From Rubrivivax sp. (lineage in GTDB: Bacteria; Pseudomonadota; Gammaproteobacteria; Burkholderiales; Burkholderiaceae_C): a stretch of DNA of 64,000 nt. The notes beneath the pieces are model-generated. The model ran no database searches. It was not told where the DNA came from and worked only from the letters and a program-made list of their open reading frames with translations. The position numbers and the translations under genes were made by a program. The DNA lies in assembly GCA_027491255.1 (NCBI GenBank), contig JAIXWM010000083.1, positions 31,456 to 95,455 on the forward strand, written 5' to 3'. Shown piece after piece: positions 29,898-40,276 of the stretch (position 1 is the stretch's first letter; every line of letters begins with the position of its first letter).

Positions 29898-30833
29898 TCA
29901 GCGCGCGGGGAGCAGCCTCGCCGGGTCCACCGGCCGGCCCTGGCGGCGGATCTCGAAGTGCAACTTGACACGATCGGAGTCGGTCGAGCCCATCTCGGCG
30001 ATCTTCTGGCCCCGTCGCACCGCCTGATCTTCCTTGACCAGAAGCGTCTGGTTGTGCGCGTAGGCCGTGAGGAAGGTGTTGTTGTGCTTGACGATGACGA
30101 GGTTGCCGTAGCCGCGCAGTCCGGAACCTGCGTACACGACCCGGCCATCGGCTGCCGCAAGAATGGGATCACCCGCCTTGCCAGCGATGGACAGGCCTTT
30201 GACACCCCGGGATTCGTCGAAAGAAGCCACGACCGATCCCGCGGCCGGCCACAGCCATTCCGTCGCATCGTCGTTCGCCGCCGGCGCCGGCGCGGGCGCG
30301 GGCGCGGGCACCGCCACCGGGGGCGTCGGCGCGCTGCCCGCGGATTCCGGACGCACCGCCGGTCGGGCAACGTCGATCGGCGGGCCTGGACGAGCCGCAG
30401 CCGCCGCGGCGTCTGGCGGCAGCACTCGCAGCACCTGCCCAACCTCGATCAGATTGGGATTCTCGACACCGTTCCAGCGCGCCACGTCGCGCCAGTTCTG
30501 CCCCTGGTCCAAGCCGATGCGGATCAGCGTGTCGCCCGGCTTGACGGTGTAGTAACCGGGCTTGCCGGCGTTCTCAGCGCCTGCGGGCAGCCGCGCGGCT
30601 CCCGCGGCCGAAGCTGCGGACGCCTCGGCGGCAGACGTCGAGGGTGAGACCGGCGCCACCGGGGACGCCCGGCCACCGACGGCGCCGCTGCCAATGGCCA
30701 CCGGCCTGGCCGCTGCCGGCGTGCTCCGCGCCTCGACCGGCGCACGCACCGGCGCCGTGCCGCAGGCGATCAGCACCGATGCGACGCCACCCAGCGCCAA
30801 CCCGCGCGCGAAGCGGCTACCGGCCCCGTTCAT
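29898..30833 (-). CDS. nlpD: Lipoprotein NlpD, amidase activator with LysM and degenerate M23 domain
   Basis: 311 aa. Lipoprotein signal with lipobox LIAC (Cys24), Ala/Pro-rich linker, LysM module (YYTVKPGDTLIRIGLDQGQNW), a second linker with an Ala-Pro repeat, and a LytM/M23 domain. The metal-binding His and Asp of active M23 enzymes are absent (GVKGLSIAGKAGD replaces HxxxDxxxxxG), as in E. coli NlpD, which activates the amidase AmiC at division. Its ATG overlaps the pcm stop by 4 nt (ATGA). I see no rpoS downstream. Confidence 0.93.
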   Translation of the reverse strand: MNGAGSRFARGLALGGVASVLIACGTAPVRAPVEARSTPAAARPVAIGSGAVGGRASPVAPVSPSTSAAEASAASAAGAARLPAGAENAGKPGYYTVKPGDTLIRIGLDQGQNWRDVARWNGVENPNLIEVGQVLRVLPPDAAAAAARPGPPIDVARPAVRPESAGSAPTPPVAVPAPAPAPAPAANDDATEWLWPAAGSVVASFDESRGVKGLSIAGKAGDPILAAADGRVVYAGSGLRGYGNLVIVKHNNTFLTAYAHNQTLLVKEDQAVRRGQKIAEMGSTDSDRVKLHFEIRRQGRPVDPARLLPAR

Positions 30834-31645
30834 GCGACGCCGGTCTCCAGAGGAACGAAGTGGACACCGCCGTGGATCGCACGGCGCATGCCCTGCTCGT
30901 CGCGATCGACGACGACGAGCACCTGACCGCCGTGGGAGGCACTGTGCATCGGCGCGATGAGCCGGCCCTGTGGTGCCAGTTGTTCGAACCAGGCTTCTGG
31001 GATGTCCTCGCCGCCTGCAGCCGAAATCACGGTGTCGTAAGGGGCCAGGGGCGCGTGGCCCAGGCGCCCGTCGCCGAACACGAGGCGCACGTCGCGCGCG
31101 CCGACGGCGTCGAGGTGTTCGCGCGCCTTGAGGTGCAGGCCCTGGACGCGCTCGATCGACACGACGCGCTGGGCCAGCCGGGCCAGCAGGGCGGCCTGGT
31201 ATCCGCACCCGGTGCCGATCTCCAGCACACGCCCCAGGGGACGCACCGGCGCGGCGCCCGGGCGCTCGCACAGCAGTTGCAGCATGCGCGCGACGACGAC
31301 GGGCTTGGAGATCGTCTGCCCGTGACCTATCGGCAGGCTCGTGTCCTCGTAGGCCTGCGTGGCAAGCGCCGTGTCGACGAACTGGTGCCGTGGCACCGCC
31401 TCCATCGCCGCCAGCACCCCCTCGTGCGTGACACCCAGACTCCGCAAGCGCAGGGCCATGCGGTGGCGCACCGCCGCGGAGTCCAGCCCGAGGCCGGTGG
31501 GCGGCTGGCGCCGGGCCGCCTCGCGCGCCGCCTCGCGCAGGGGGCGTTGCGGACGCAACACGTCGGCGTCTGCCGGACGCACCCCACTCGACTGCCCGCC
31601 CAGACGTGCCGGGAAACCCGCCATCCGTGCAGGACGAGCCGTCAT
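30830..31645 (-). CDS. pcm: Protein-L-isoaspartate O-methyltransferase
   Basis: Repairs isoaspartyl residues in aged proteins. 271 aa, about 50 longer than E. coli Pcm because of an Arg/Ala-rich N-terminal extension. Family motifs: [17 protein letters not shown] motif [30 protein letters not shown] and GRLIAPM. The start overlaps the surE stop by 4 nt and its own stop overlaps nlpD, so the three genes form a tightly coupled operon. Confidence 0.95.
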   Translation of the reverse strand: MTARPARMAGFPARLGGQSSGVRPADADVLRPQRPLREAAREAARRQPPTGLGLDSAAVRHRMALRLRSLGVTHEGVLAAMEAVPRHQFVDTALATQAYEDTSLPIGHGQTISKPVVVARMLQLLCERPGAAPVRPLGRVLEIGTGCGYQAALLARLAQRVVSIERVQGLHLKAREHLDAVGARDVRLVFGDGRLGHAPLAPYDTVISAAGGEDIPEAWFEQLAPQGRLIAPMHSASHGGQVLVVVDRDEQGMRRAIHGGVHFVPLETGVA

Positions 31646-32409
31646 GCCCTGCCCTGCCCGAAGGCGGCCGACCAGCCCGGCATCCCGTCGCGGTCTGTCA
31701 GGTCGGATTGAAGCGGCGTGACGGACACCCGGCCCGAGCTGGTGGCATGGAAATCGGTGCCCTCGCCCGCGTCGCGGGCGTCGCCGGCGGGGCCGATCCA
31801 GTACATCGTCTCGCCGCGCGGGTTGAGTTGGCGGATGACGGGCTCGCTCGCGTGCCGGCGTCCGAGCCGGGTCACTGCGCGCGGCAACTGCGCCGCATCG
31901 GCCCGGTTCGGAATGTTGACGTTCAGCAGCCAGGGTCCCGGCCGGGCCGTGCGAAGAACATCCTCCACGATCGCGCGGGCGGTGGCGGCAGCGGCGTCCA
32001 GGTGGCCCCAGCCCTTGTCGACGAGCGAGAAGGCAATCGCGGGTACGCCAAACAGGTAGCCTTCCATGGCGGCAGCGACCGTGCCCGAGTAGATGGTGTC
32101 GTCGCCCATGTTGGCGCCGTTGTTGATGCCCGACAGCACCAGGTCGGGTCGCTGCGCCAGCAGTCCGGTCAGCGCAATGTGCACGCAGTCCGAGGGGGTG
32201 CCGGTGACCACCTTGAAGCGCGGAAGGTCGGCAGCAGGCGCCGCCTCGAACACCGTCAGGGGACGGTTCAAGGTCAGCGAGTTCGATGTCCCGCTGGCGT
32301 TCTGCTCCGGGGCGATGATCTCGATCTCGCCGAGTCCCTGGCAGGCCCGCGCCAGCGCGGCAATGCCCGGAGCAAGGTAGCCGTCGTCATTGGCGATGAG
32401 GATGCGCAT
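31642..32409 (-). CDS. surE: 5'/3'-nucleotidase SurE
   Basis: 255 aa survival-protein E phosphatase acting on nucleoside monophosphates. Metal ligands Asp8 and Asp9 ([15 protein letters not shown]), Ser in ASGTSNSLT and Asn in [12 protein letters not shown]. The ATG at 32409 is fixed by the conserved N-terminus. TACAAT lies 6 nt upstream with no Shine-Dalgarno sequence. Confidence 0.97.
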   Translation of the reverse strand: MRILIANDDGYLAPGIAALARACQGLGEIEIIAPEQNASGTSNSLTLNRPLTVFEAAPAADLPRFKVVTGTPSDCVHIALTGLLAQRPDLVLSGINNGANMGDDTIYSGTVAAAMEGYLFGVPAIAFSLVDKGWGHLDAAAATARAIVEDVLRTARPGPWLLNVNIPNRADAAQLPRAVTRLGRRHASEPVIRQLNPRGETMYWIGPAGDARDAGEGTDFHATSSGRVSVTPLQSDLTDRDGMPGWSAAFGQGRA

Positions 32410-32415
32410 GCAGGC

Positions 32416-32421
32416 ATTGTA
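32416..32421 (-). promoter_or_regulatory. -10-like TACAAT, 6 nt before the surE ATG
   Basis: Minus-strand TACAAT, then GCCTGC, then ATG. Transcription would start at or beside the initiation codon. Confidence 0.4.
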
Positions 32422-32648
32422 GGCAGCGGTTGCGCCAGATCGGGCCATGTGCTGGCGTGGCCCGGGAGTCCCCGAGCCCGACCAGGGACGAGGCTGAACG
32501 GCTGGCCCGCGCACCCGAAATTCCTGCCGCATGAACCCGCCTCCAGGCGAAACCTGCGGTCATGGCGCGGGCCGCAGGGACGATTTGCAAGAATGCGCAA
32601 CGGCGTCCTGACGGGCATGGAGGGTATGAGGGGGAGACCCGCCGACTC

Positions 32649-35015
32649 TCAGTTCCCGGCGTCGGGGGCGGACCGGGTTGTGACGACGATGTCCGCCGGC
32701 GCCAGCCCGCGTCGGCTGCGGTCGGCCATTTCCTCCAGCCCGGCCTCGAACTGTCGTGTCCAGCGCCGCGTGTCGTTCATGATCGAGCCCTCACGGCGCT
32801 CGGGCAACAGGGATTTCAGGGCATGCAGGCGCGCCCTGTCGTGCGCCAGGCTCACGGCCCGTTCCTCGTAGGCGGCGGGGCTGTCGCAGACGAGTTCGTC
32901 CAGCCCCAACTCGCGCAGCAGGCTGGTGGCCATGCGGGCCGCGAAACTGCGCCCGCTGCAAGTCAGCACCGGCAGCCCCATCCACAAGGCGTCGCAGGCG
33001 GTGGTGCCGGCATTGAACGGCCAGGTGTCGAGGAAGAGATCGGCGTGTGCGTACAGCCCGAGGTAGAAGGCGTAAGGTTGCCGCCGGGCGATCAGCACGC
33101 GAGATGGCGAGACCCCCGCCTCCTTGACGGCGCGCTCGAGGTTGGCGGCCACGGCGTCCTGCATCTGCGTCAGCCACAGCACGCTGCCGGGCACCCGCTG
33201 GAGGATGCACATCCACGTGCCCCAGACCTGAGGGTTGATCTTGTTGCTCTTGTTGAAGCAGCAGAAGACGACGGCATCGTCAGGCAGGCCCCAGTCGGCG
33301 CGCCGACCGGTCGGCGCCGGACGCTCGCGACGATCGTCGTGGGCCTGGAAGCACTGCGGCAGGTACAGCACGCTCTCGCTGTAATGCGGACGACTCGACG
33401 GCGGGATCACATGACGGTCGGCGACGATGTAGTCGACGTAGGGCAGGCCGAGCGTCCCCGGGTAGCCCAGGTAACTCACCTGCAGGGGGGCAGCGCGACA
33501 GGCCAGGACATCGGGGCGGTTGTCCGCGGTGTAGCCGCCCAGATCGATCAGGATGTCTATTCCGCGCTCGCGGCACCACGCCGCGATCTCCTCGCCGGCG
33601 CGGCCGTGCATGTCGACAAAGCAGTCGAAGCGTTCGCTCAGGCTGCGCTGCAGGGGGTCCGACGGGTCCTGAAGCGTCGAGATGGCGTGGACCTCGAAGC
33701 GCGAGCGGTCGTGCCACGAGAAGACGCCGGCCATGAGGCTGCTGACAGCGTGGGTCCTGAGGTCGGCGCTGAGGTAGGCCAGGCGCAGACGGCGCCCGGC
33801 AGACACCGCCGGCGGCGGGCCCAGGCGCGGGTTCGGCGGGAACTTCGACTCGCCATAGATGCGCGCGGCGCGAAGCTGCTGCGCCGGGTCGTCGATCAGC
33901 GTCATCGCGTGCAGGGGCAAGAGCACGCGCTCTCCACGTTCCAGGCGCGACTGCAGCGCCGGCATCAGCGTGTCGACGTGACTCCAGTCGCACAGGTCCA
34001 TCGCCGTGGCCGTCACGAGGCCCGGCAGGAACTCGAAGGACGGATCCTGGCGCAGCGCCTGCTCGCAGGCGCGCAAGGATCTCAAGGTGTCGCCGGTGCG
34101 CTGCCAGGCCATCGCCGCGTTGATCCAGGACTGCACCATGTCGGGCTGCAGGCGGCACGCCTCCTCCAGCGCCATGGCGGCCTCTGCCGGTCGCCCGAGA
34201 TCCAGCAGCGCCAGCCCGCGGTTGTTCTGAGCCGCCGCCATCGCAGGCTCGCACTGCGAGGCCTTGACTGCATGTTCCAGGGCCCGTTCAGGGTCGCGCA
34301 GCGCAAGCCACAGGCAGGACAGATTGTTGTGAGCGTGGGCCAGCCGATCGTCGATTCGCAGGGCAGCCTGGTAGGCACTCACCGCAGCGCGCGACAGGCC
34401 CATGCGCTCCAGTTGCTCCGCCAGCGCGAAACGCGCCTGCGCCGACGCGGGCTCGTGCTCGGCGCGGCGCAGCAGCAGAGCCAGGGCCTCGTCGTGCTCG
34501 CCGCGCTCGCCCAGCGCACGCGCTCGCTCTTCCCAGACCATGGAGCGCAGCGTGCACAACGCAGACCCCTCGGCCAGCGGGCCGGCGGCTTCCAGATCGG
34601 CCAGCGCCTGCGCGTGCTGCCCCTGCTCGCGCAAGGTATTGATCAGACACCAGCGGGTGTTGTCATCACCCGGGCCGAGCGCGAGCGCGCTGCGGTAACT
34701 CGCAACCGCACCCGCCGCATCCCCCAGCGCCCTGAGCGCATGTCCCAGGTTGAAATACATCGCCGGCCGCGCAGGGCCAAGTTCCATGGCACGGCGGATG
34801 CCCTGCACCGCCTGCGCGTGCTCCTGCCGCTGCAACTGGGTCAGCGCGCGCAGGTAGACCGCCTCCTGGTGGATCGGATCGAGGCTCAGGATCGCGTCGT
34901 AGGCCCGGGCCGCCGGCACCAACTGCCCCGCCCGATGCAGGGTCAATGCCGCCGCAAGCGGCGTCGACAGGTCGTGAACGGGCAGGACGGTCATGGACGC
35001 GGAAAATGATGCCAT
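32649..35015 (-). CDS. TPR protein with GT41 (O-GlcNAc transferase-like) domain
   Basis: 788 aa. Residues about 15-330 are TPR helices (for example AMYFNLGHALRALGDAAGAV and AHAHNNLSCLWLALRDPERA). Residues about 405-770 match the catalytic half of OGT/SPINDLY: GGYTADNRPDVLACR, PLQVSYLGYPGTLG, CCFNKSNKINPQVW, DTWPFNAGTTACDALWMG and GRSFAARMATSLL. Such enzymes use UDP-GlcNAc or related donors on proteins; some bacterial relatives act on adhesins. Donor and target are not inferable here. The start could also be the ATG at 34994. Confidence 0.88.
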   Translation of the reverse strand: MASFSASMTVLPVHDLSTPLAAALTLHRAGQLVPAARAYDAILSLDPIHQEAVYLRALTQLQRQEHAQAVQGIRRAMELGPARPAMYFNLGHALRALGDAAGAVASYRSALALGPGDDNTRWCLINTLREQGQHAQALADLEAAGPLAEGSALCTLRSMVWEERARALGERGEHDEALALLLRRAEHEPASAQARFALAEQLERMGLSRAAVSAYQAALRIDDRLAHAHNNLSCLWLALRDPERALEHAVKASQCEPAMAAAQNNRGLALLDLGRPAEAAMALEEACRLQPDMVQSWINAAMAWQRTGDTLRSLRACEQALRQDPSFEFLPGLVTATAMDLCDWSHVDTLMPALQSRLERGERVLLPLHAMTLIDDPAQQLRAARIYGESKFPPNPRLGPPPAVSAGRRLRLAYLSADLRTHAVSSLMAGVFSWHDRSRFEVHAISTLQDPSDPLQRSLSERFDCFVDMHGRAGEEIAAWCRERGIDILIDLGGYTADNRPDVLACRAAPLQVSYLGYPGTLGLPYVDYIVADRHVIPPSSRPHYSESVLYLPQCFQAHDDRRERPAPTGRRADWGLPDDAVVFCCFNKSNKINPQVWGTWMCILQRVPGSVLWLTQMQDAVAANLERAVKEAGVSPSRVLIARRQPYAFYLGLYAHADLFLDTWPFNAGTTACDALWMGLPVLTCSGRSFAARMATSLLRELGLDELVCDSPAAYEERAVSLAHDRARLHALKSLLPERREGSIMNDTRRWTRQFEAGLEEMADRSRRGLAPADIVVTTRSAPDAGN

Positions 35016-35072
35016 GAACGAAGCACGTGACTGCGGGGGCCGGCCCGTTCAAGGCCGACTCGCGCACCATCC

Positions 35073-35840
35073 TCAGGGCATGTACTGCCCACCGTTCACA
35101 TCGATGGTCTGGCCGGTGATGTAGCCCGACATCCGCTCCGAAGCCAGGAAGACGAAGGCGCCAGCACATTCGTCGGCCGTGCCGAGCCGGTTCATCGGGA
35201 TCGTCGCGCGGAAGCCCTCGAGCAGTTGCGGCGTCGAGTAGCGCTCGTGGAACGGCGTCGTGATGACGCCCGGCGCCACAGCGTTCACGCGGATGCGGTC
35301 CTTGACCAGTTCCTTGGCCAGGCCCTTGGTGATCGTGGCCACGAAGCCCTTGGAGCCGGCGTACAACGCCGCCCCGGCACCCCCGCCGTGACGCGCCGCC
35401 ACCGAGGTGAGGTTGATGATGCAACCGCCCTGCCCCTGGCGCCGCATGTGCTCCACCGCAGCGGCGCTGCACATCAGCACCGAGCGCACATTCAGGTCCA
35501 GCACCCGGTCGTAGAGCTCGTCGGTGATCTGCTCGATCGGCGCGCGCTGCACCAGCCCGCCGGCGTTGTTGACGAGCACGTCGATGCGCCCGAGTTGCGC
35601 CACCGTCTCGTCGACGATGCGGCGACAGGTGGCGGACTCGGTGACGTCGCCGCTGAGCAGACAGCCGCGAGCGCCGAGCGCCTGCACCTGCGCCAGCACC
35701 TCGCGCGCTGCGTCCAGGCTGCGGTGGCCGTGCACCGCCACCGCCGCGCCGGCGCGCGCGAACGCGAGTGCCGCTGCGGCACCGATGCCGGTGCTCGAGC
35801 CGGTGATCAGGATCACCTTGTCCTTCAGGTCGTCATGCAT
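35073..35840 (-). CDS. Short-chain dehydrogenase/reductase
   Basis: 255 aa Rossmann oxidoreductase. Cofactor loop TGSSTGIG (13-20), LVNNAGG, catalytic Ser (NLTSVAAR) and YxxxK (LYAGSKGF), C-terminal [16 protein letters not shown]. The substrate is unknown. I chose the ATG at 35840 (GGAA 8 nt upstream) over 35864, which has no ribosome site. It is divergent from mutS. Confidence 0.9.
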   Translation of the reverse strand: MHDDLKDKVILITGSSTGIGAAAALAFARAGAAVAVHGHRSLDAAREVLAQVQALGARGCLLSGDVTESATCRRIVDETVAQLGRIDVLVNNAGGLVQRAPIEQITDELYDRVLDLNVRSVLMCSAAAVEHMRRQGQGGCIINLTSVAARHGGGAGAALYAGSKGFVATITKGLAKELVKDRIRVNAVAPGVITTPFHERYSTPQLLEGFRATIPMNRLGTADECAGAFVFLASERMSGYITGQTIDVNGGQYMP

Positions 35841-35964
35841 CGTGTGGGTTCCAGGCTCGGTCATGAAAGCGCCGCGGCTGGGCAGCGACGGCGCGACGGG
35901 ATGTCACTGCGGATGGTATGCGAGCGCGTGGCCGACGGCCGCCTCGCCTAACATCGCGCCCCTG

Positions 35965-38580
35965 ATGAGCACCGCCGACCCCACTGCCCACGCCGACCCC
36001 GCCGCTGCGGCCGCGCTCGCAAGCCACACGCCGATGATGCAGCAGTACCTGCGCATCAAGGCCGAGCACCCGGACACGCTGGTGTTCTACCGGATGGGGG
36101 ACTTCTACGAGCTGTTCTTCGACGACGCGCGCAAGGCGCACCGGCTGCTCGACATCACGCTGACCACGCGCGGCGCCTCCGGCGGTGAGCCGGTGGTGAT
36201 GGCCGGGGTGCCGGTGCACGCGGTGGAGAGCTACCTCGCGCGGCTGCTGAAGCTCGGCGAGTCGGTGGCGGTGGCCGAGCAGGTGGGTGAGGTGGGCAGC
36301 GCCAAGGGGCCGGTGGAGCGCAAGGTGGTGCGGGTCGTCACGCCCGGCACCGTGACGGACTCCGAGCTGCTGACCGACCGCGCCGACACGCTGCTGGTGG
36401 CCTTGCACCGCCAGCGCGCCACCTGGGGCCTGGCCTGGCTGGGCGTGGCCAGTGGCACGCTGGGCTTGACGGAATGCGGCGAGCGCGAGCTTGCCGGCTG
36501 GCTGGCGCGGCTTGCGCCCGCGGAACTGCTGCACGACGGCAGCGCGCCACCGGCCGCCGCGCAGGCGCTGCGTTGCGCCCGCACCGCGCGTCCACCCTGG
36601 CAGTTCGACACCGCGCTCGGCGCGCGCAAGCTGTGTGCCCAGCTCGGCGTGGCCAGCCTGGCAGGCTTCAACGCGCAGGACCTGCCGGTGGCGCACGCTG
36701 CCGCCGCAGCACTGCTCAGCTATGCCGAGCACACCCAGGGCCAGGCCCTGGCGCACGTGCAGTCGCTCGTGGTCGAGCGCGCCAGCGACTTGCTGGACCT
36801 GCCCCCAGCCACGCATCGCAACCTCGAACTCACGCAGACCCTGCGCGGCGAGGACGCGCCCACGCTGCTTTCGCTGCTCGACACCTGCCGCACCGGCATG
36901 GGCAGCCGGCTCCTTCGTCACTGGCTGACGCATCCGGCACGCGCCCGGGGCCCCGCAACCGAGCGCCACGAGGCCATCGCCCGACTCGTCGACGCCGGCC
37001 CCGAGCCGCTGCGCGAGGTGCTGCGCCGCGTCAGCGACGTCGAGCGCATCACCTCGCGCATCGCGCTGCGCCAGGTGCGCCCGCGCGAGCTCGCCGGCCT
37101 GCGGTCGACGCTGGGTCTGCTGCCGGCCTTGCGCGCCGCGGCACCAGCGGGCTCCACACTCCTGGAGCGGCTTCAGGGCGTGCTGGCGCCAACAGACGAG
37201 GTGGCCGCGCCGCTGGCAGCCATTGCCGAGGAACCTGCGGCCCTGCTGCGCGACGGCGGCGTCATCGCGGGCGGTGTCGACGCCGATCTCGACGAACTGC
37301 GCGGCATTGCGACGAACTGCGACGCCTTCCTGCTCGACCTGGAGCAGCGCGAGCGCGCGCGCACCGGCATCGGCAACCTGCGGGTGCAGTTCAACAAGGT
37401 CCATGGCTTCTACATCGAGGTGACAAGTTCCAACCTGGACCGCGTCCCTGTGGACTACCGGCGTCGGCAGACGCTGAAGAACGCCGAGCGCTACATCACG
37501 CCCGAGCTCAAGGCCTTCGAGGACAAGGCCTTGTCGGCCCAGGAGCGCGCGCTGGCGCTCGAAAAGTGGCTCTACGAGCAGGCCCTCGACGCCTTGCAGC
37601 CGCACCTGGGCACACTCGCGGCGCTGGCGCGGGCGCTGGCGACCCTGGACGCGCTGGCTGCGCTGGCCGAGCGCGCCAGCGCGCTGGGGTGGACCCGGCC
37701 GCAGTTCGTGCCCTACCCCTGCATCGACATCGAGGCCGGCCGCCACCCCGTGGTCGAGCAGCGCCTGCGCGAAACCGGCGGGCCGGAGTTCATCGCCAAC
37801 GACTGCCGGCTCGACGCGCGCACGCGCATGATCGTGATCACGGGCCCGAACATGGGCGGCAAGAGCACCTTCATGCGCCAGGTGGCGCTGACCGTGCTGC
37901 TGGCGGCCATGGGGTCCTACGTCCCGGCACGCCAGTGCCGACTCGGCCCCATCGACGCCATTCACACCCGCATCGGCGCCGCCGACGACCTGGTCAACGC
38001 CCAGTCGACCTTCATGCTGGAGATGACCGAGGCAGCGGCTATCGTGCACTCGGCCACCGAGCACAGCCTGGTGCTGATGGACGAGATCGGGCGCGGCACC
38101 AGCACCTTCGACGGCCTGGCACTGGCCGGGGCGATCGCGAGCCACCTGCATGACCGCTGCCGCGCATTCACGCTCTTCGCCACGCACTACTTCGAGCTCA
38201 CCGCCTTCCCGGCACGACACGAACGGGCGCTGAACGTGCACGTCGGCGCGGTAGAGAGCGGGCATGACATCGTCTTCCTGCACCGCATCGAGCCTGGCCC
38301 CGCCAGTCGCAGCTACGGCGTGCAGGTCGCTCGCCTGGCCGGCATGCCGCCGTCGGTCATCCGCCAGGCACGCGCTGCGCTCGAGGCGCTCGAAGCGCAG
38401 CAGCAGGCGGATTCGGCGCAGGTCGACCTGTTCGCGGCTGCGGCCGCCCCCGCGGCGCCCGCCGCCGCGAGCGCGCTGGAGGAAGCGCTCGCCGCGATCG
38501 ATCCTGATACGCTCACGCCACGCGAAGCGCTGGACGCGCTGTACCGCCTGAAGAAACTTCACCCCGACACCGCACCATGA
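35965..38580 (+). CDS. mutS: DNA mismatch repair protein MutS
   Basis: 871 aa. N-terminal mismatch-binding Phe-x-Glu (MGDFYELFF), connector, lever and clamp domains, then the ABC-type ATPase: Walker [14 protein letters not shown], signature STFMLEMTE, Walker [16 protein letters not shown]-terminal Ala-rich segment and a dimerisation-like tail ([16 protein letters not shown]) follow. The ATG at 35965 is supported by [20 protein letters not shown] shortly after. The stop overlaps the Anbu start by 4 nt (ATGA). Confidence 0.97.
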   Translation: MSTADPTAHADPAAAAALASHTPMMQQYLRIKAEHPDTLVFYRMGDFYELFFDDARKAHRLLDITLTTRGASGGEPVVMAGVPVHAVESYLARLLKLGESVAVAEQVGEVGSAKGPVERKVVRVVTPGTVTDSELLTDRADTLLVALHRQRATWGLAWLGVASGTLGLTECGERELAGWLARLAPAELLHDGSAPPAAAQALRCARTARPPWQFDTALGARKLCAQLGVASLAGFNAQDLPVAHAAAAALLSYAEHTQGQALAHVQSLVVERASDLLDLPPATHRNLELTQTLRGEDAPTLLSLLDTCRTGMGSRLLRHWLTHPARARGPATERHEAIARLVDAGPEPLREVLRRVSDVERITSRIALRQVRPRELAGLRSTLGLLPALRAAAPAGSTLLERLQGVLAPTDEVAAPLAAIAEEPAALLRDGGVIAGGVDADLDELRGIATNCDAFLLDLEQRERARTGIGNLRVQFNKVHGFYIEVTSSNLDRVPVDYRRRQTLKNAERYITPELKAFEDKALSAQERALALEKWLYEQALDALQPHLGTLAALARALATLDALAALAERASALGWTRPQFVPYPCIDIEAGRHPVVEQRLRETGGPEFIANDCRLDARTRMIVITGPNMGGKSTFMRQVALTVLLAAMGSYVPARQCRLGPIDAIHTRIGAADDLVNAQSTFMLEMTEAAAIVHSATEHSLVLMDEIGRGTSTFDGLALAGAIASHLHDRCRAFTLFATHYFELTAFPARHERALNVHVGAVESGHDIVFLHRIEPGPASRSYGVQVARLAGMPPSVIRQARAALEALEAQQQADSAQVDLFAAAAAPAAPAAASALEEALAAIDPDTLTPREALDALYRLKKLHPDTAP

Positions 38581-39404
38581 CCTATTGCGTGGGCATACGC
38601 CTGGACGCCGGCCTCGTCTTCCTGTCCGATTCGCGCACGAACGCGGGGCTGGACGCGATCAGCACGTTTCGCAAGATGATGATTTACGAGAAGCCGGGCG
38701 ACCGCTTCATGGTCATGCTCTCGGCCGGCAACCTCAGCATCAGCCAGAGCGTGCGCGAGATCCTGCAGGTCGAGAAGCTCGACCGCGGCGTGCACGAGGA
38801 GCCGCTCACGATCTGGAACGCGACGAGCATGTTCGACGCCACCCGCGTGCTCGGCAGTGCCGTGCGGCGCGTCTACGAGCAGGACGGCCCCTCGCTGCGG
38901 GCTGCCGGCATCGACTTCAACACGAGCATGATCTTCGGCGGCCAGATCCGCGGCGAGGCGATGCGGATGTTCCTGGTGTACTCCGCGGGCAACTTCATCG
39001 AGGCCACGCGCGAGACCTGCTTCTTCCAGGTCGGCGAGAGCAAGTACGGCAAGCCCATCCTCGACCGCGTGCTGACTCCGGCCACCCCGCTCGACGAGGC
39101 GGCCAAGTGCGCGCTCGTCTCCATGGACTCGACGCTGAAGTCCAACCTGTCGGTGGGCCTGCCGCTGGACCTGCTGATCTACCGCAAGGACGAGTTCGCC
39201 AGCCAGCGCATCGTCTGCATCGACGAGCACAACCCCTATTTCGGCATGATCCGCAACACCTGGGGCCAGCGCCTGCGCGAGGTCTTCGAGGGCATCGACG
39301 ACCCGCGCTGGGACGGCGGCGACGCCGAGCACCCGCTGATGATCCGCAGCGAGCGCTTCGAGCCCATGCGCAAGATCACCACCCCCGCGGAGCGCATCGT
39401 CTGA
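38577..39404 (+). CDS. Proteasome-type protease, Anbu family
   Basis: 275 aa Ntn-hydrolase of the bacterial ancestral beta-subunit (Anbu) family. The sequence starts [12 protein letters not shown], so Thr2 becomes the N-terminal nucleophile after Met removal. Asp18 (LSDSRTNAG) and Lys33 ([10 protein letters not shown]) complete the active site. Other members form helical or ring oligomers and are usually encoded beside ATP-grasp, alpha-E and transglutaminase-like genes; none of those is here. The start overlaps the mutS stop, and the next gene overlaps its own stop. Confidence 0.9.
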   Translation: MTYCVGIRLDAGLVFLSDSRTNAGLDAISTFRKMMIYEKPGDRFMVMLSAGNLSISQSVREILQVEKLDRGVHEEPLTIWNATSMFDATRVLGSAVRRVYEQDGPSLRAAGIDFNTSMIFGGQIRGEAMRMFLVYSAGNFIEATRETCFFQVGESKYGKPILDRVLTPATPLDEAAKCALVSMDSTLKSNLSVGLPLDLLIYRKDEFASQRIVCIDEHNPYFGMIRNTWGQRLREVFEGIDDPRWDGGDAEHPLMIRSERFEPMRKITTPAERIV

Positions 39405-40276
39405 GCCCCGCCCGCGTCCCGGGGCCGGGCCCGGCGCGACCGGTCGCCGCCGCCACCCCGCCCACCATCGTCTTCAGCCACGCCAACGGCTTCCCGGCCG
39501 GCACCTACCGCCTGCTGTTCGAGGCCTGGCGCAAGGCGGGATGGCGCGTTGTCGCGCGCGAGAAGTTCGGCCACGACGCCGACTTCCCGGTCACGAGCAA
39601 CTGGCCGCACCTGCGCGACGAACTGCTCGACTTCATCGCGCGCGAGGCGCCGAGCGGCCCGGTCCACCTGGTGGGCCACTCGCTGGGCGGCTATCTGAGC
39701 CTGCTGGCGGCCTGCCGCCGCCCGCGCCTGGCCGCATCGGTCGTGCTGCTGGATTCGCCGGTGCTGGCCGGTTGGCGCGCGCACGGAGTGCGCGTGGCCA
39801 AGGCCACCGGTCTCGTCAAGCGCATCTCTCCCGGGCGCGTGTCGCGCACACGGCGCCACCACTGGCCCTCGACCGAGGCGGCGCGCGCGCACTTCGCCGC
39901 CAAGCGAGCCTTCGCACGCTGGGATCCGGCGGTGCTGGACGACTACATCGCCGCCGGCACCGAGCCCGACCCCGGGGGAGAAGGGGTGCGCCTGTTCTTC
40001 GACCGCGCGGTCGAGACGCGCATCTACGACACGCTGCCGCACCACCTCGGCACCTTGCTGCGACGGCACCCGCCGGGCAGCCCCGTGGCCTTCATCGGCG
40101 GCACGCGCTCGGCCGAACTGCGGCAGGTCGGTCTCGAGGCGACGCGCGCGCTGACGCGCGAACGCCTCATCTGGATCGAGGGAAGCCACCTGTTCCCGAT
40201 GGAGCGCCCGCTCGACACGGCGGCCGTCGTGCTGCGGGCGCTCAAATCCACGGCCAAGCCCGCTGCGGACCCGTGA
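39401..40276 (+). CDS. Alpha/beta hydrolase, probable CTG start
   Basis: About 291 aa. Oxyanion region IVFSHANGFPAGTY, nucleophile Ser94 (GHSLGG), acid region FIGGTRSAELR and His in EGSHLFPMERP. Substrate unknown. No ATG, GTG or TTG occurs in frame between the Anbu stop and the first conserved strand, nor close upstream. A CTG at 39401 overlaps the Anbu stop (CTGA) and has GGAG 9 nt upstream, so I take it as the start. A start further back inside the Anbu gene cannot be excluded. Confidence 0.8.
   Translation: MSPARVPGPGPARPVAAATPPTIVFSHANGFPAGTYRLLFEAWRKAGWRVVAREKFGHDADFPVTSNWPHLRDELLDFIAREAPSGPVHLVGHSLGGYLSLLAACRRPRLAASVVLLDSPVLAGWRAHGVRVAKATGLVKRISPGRVSRTRRHHWPSTEAARAHFAAKRAFARWDPAVLDDYIAAGTEPDPGGEGVRLFFDRAVETRIYDTLPHHLGTLLRRHPPGSPVAFIGGTRSAELRQVGLEATRALTRERLIWIEGSHLFPMERPLDTAAVVLRALKSTAKPAADP

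Noticed and set aside
29898..30833. Active M23 endopeptidase
   Set aside because: The metal-binding His and Asp are missing; the context and architecture are those of the activator NlpD.
35833..38562. Minus-strand open frame of 909 codons opposite mutS
   Set aside because: Shadow of mutS; no recognisable domain.
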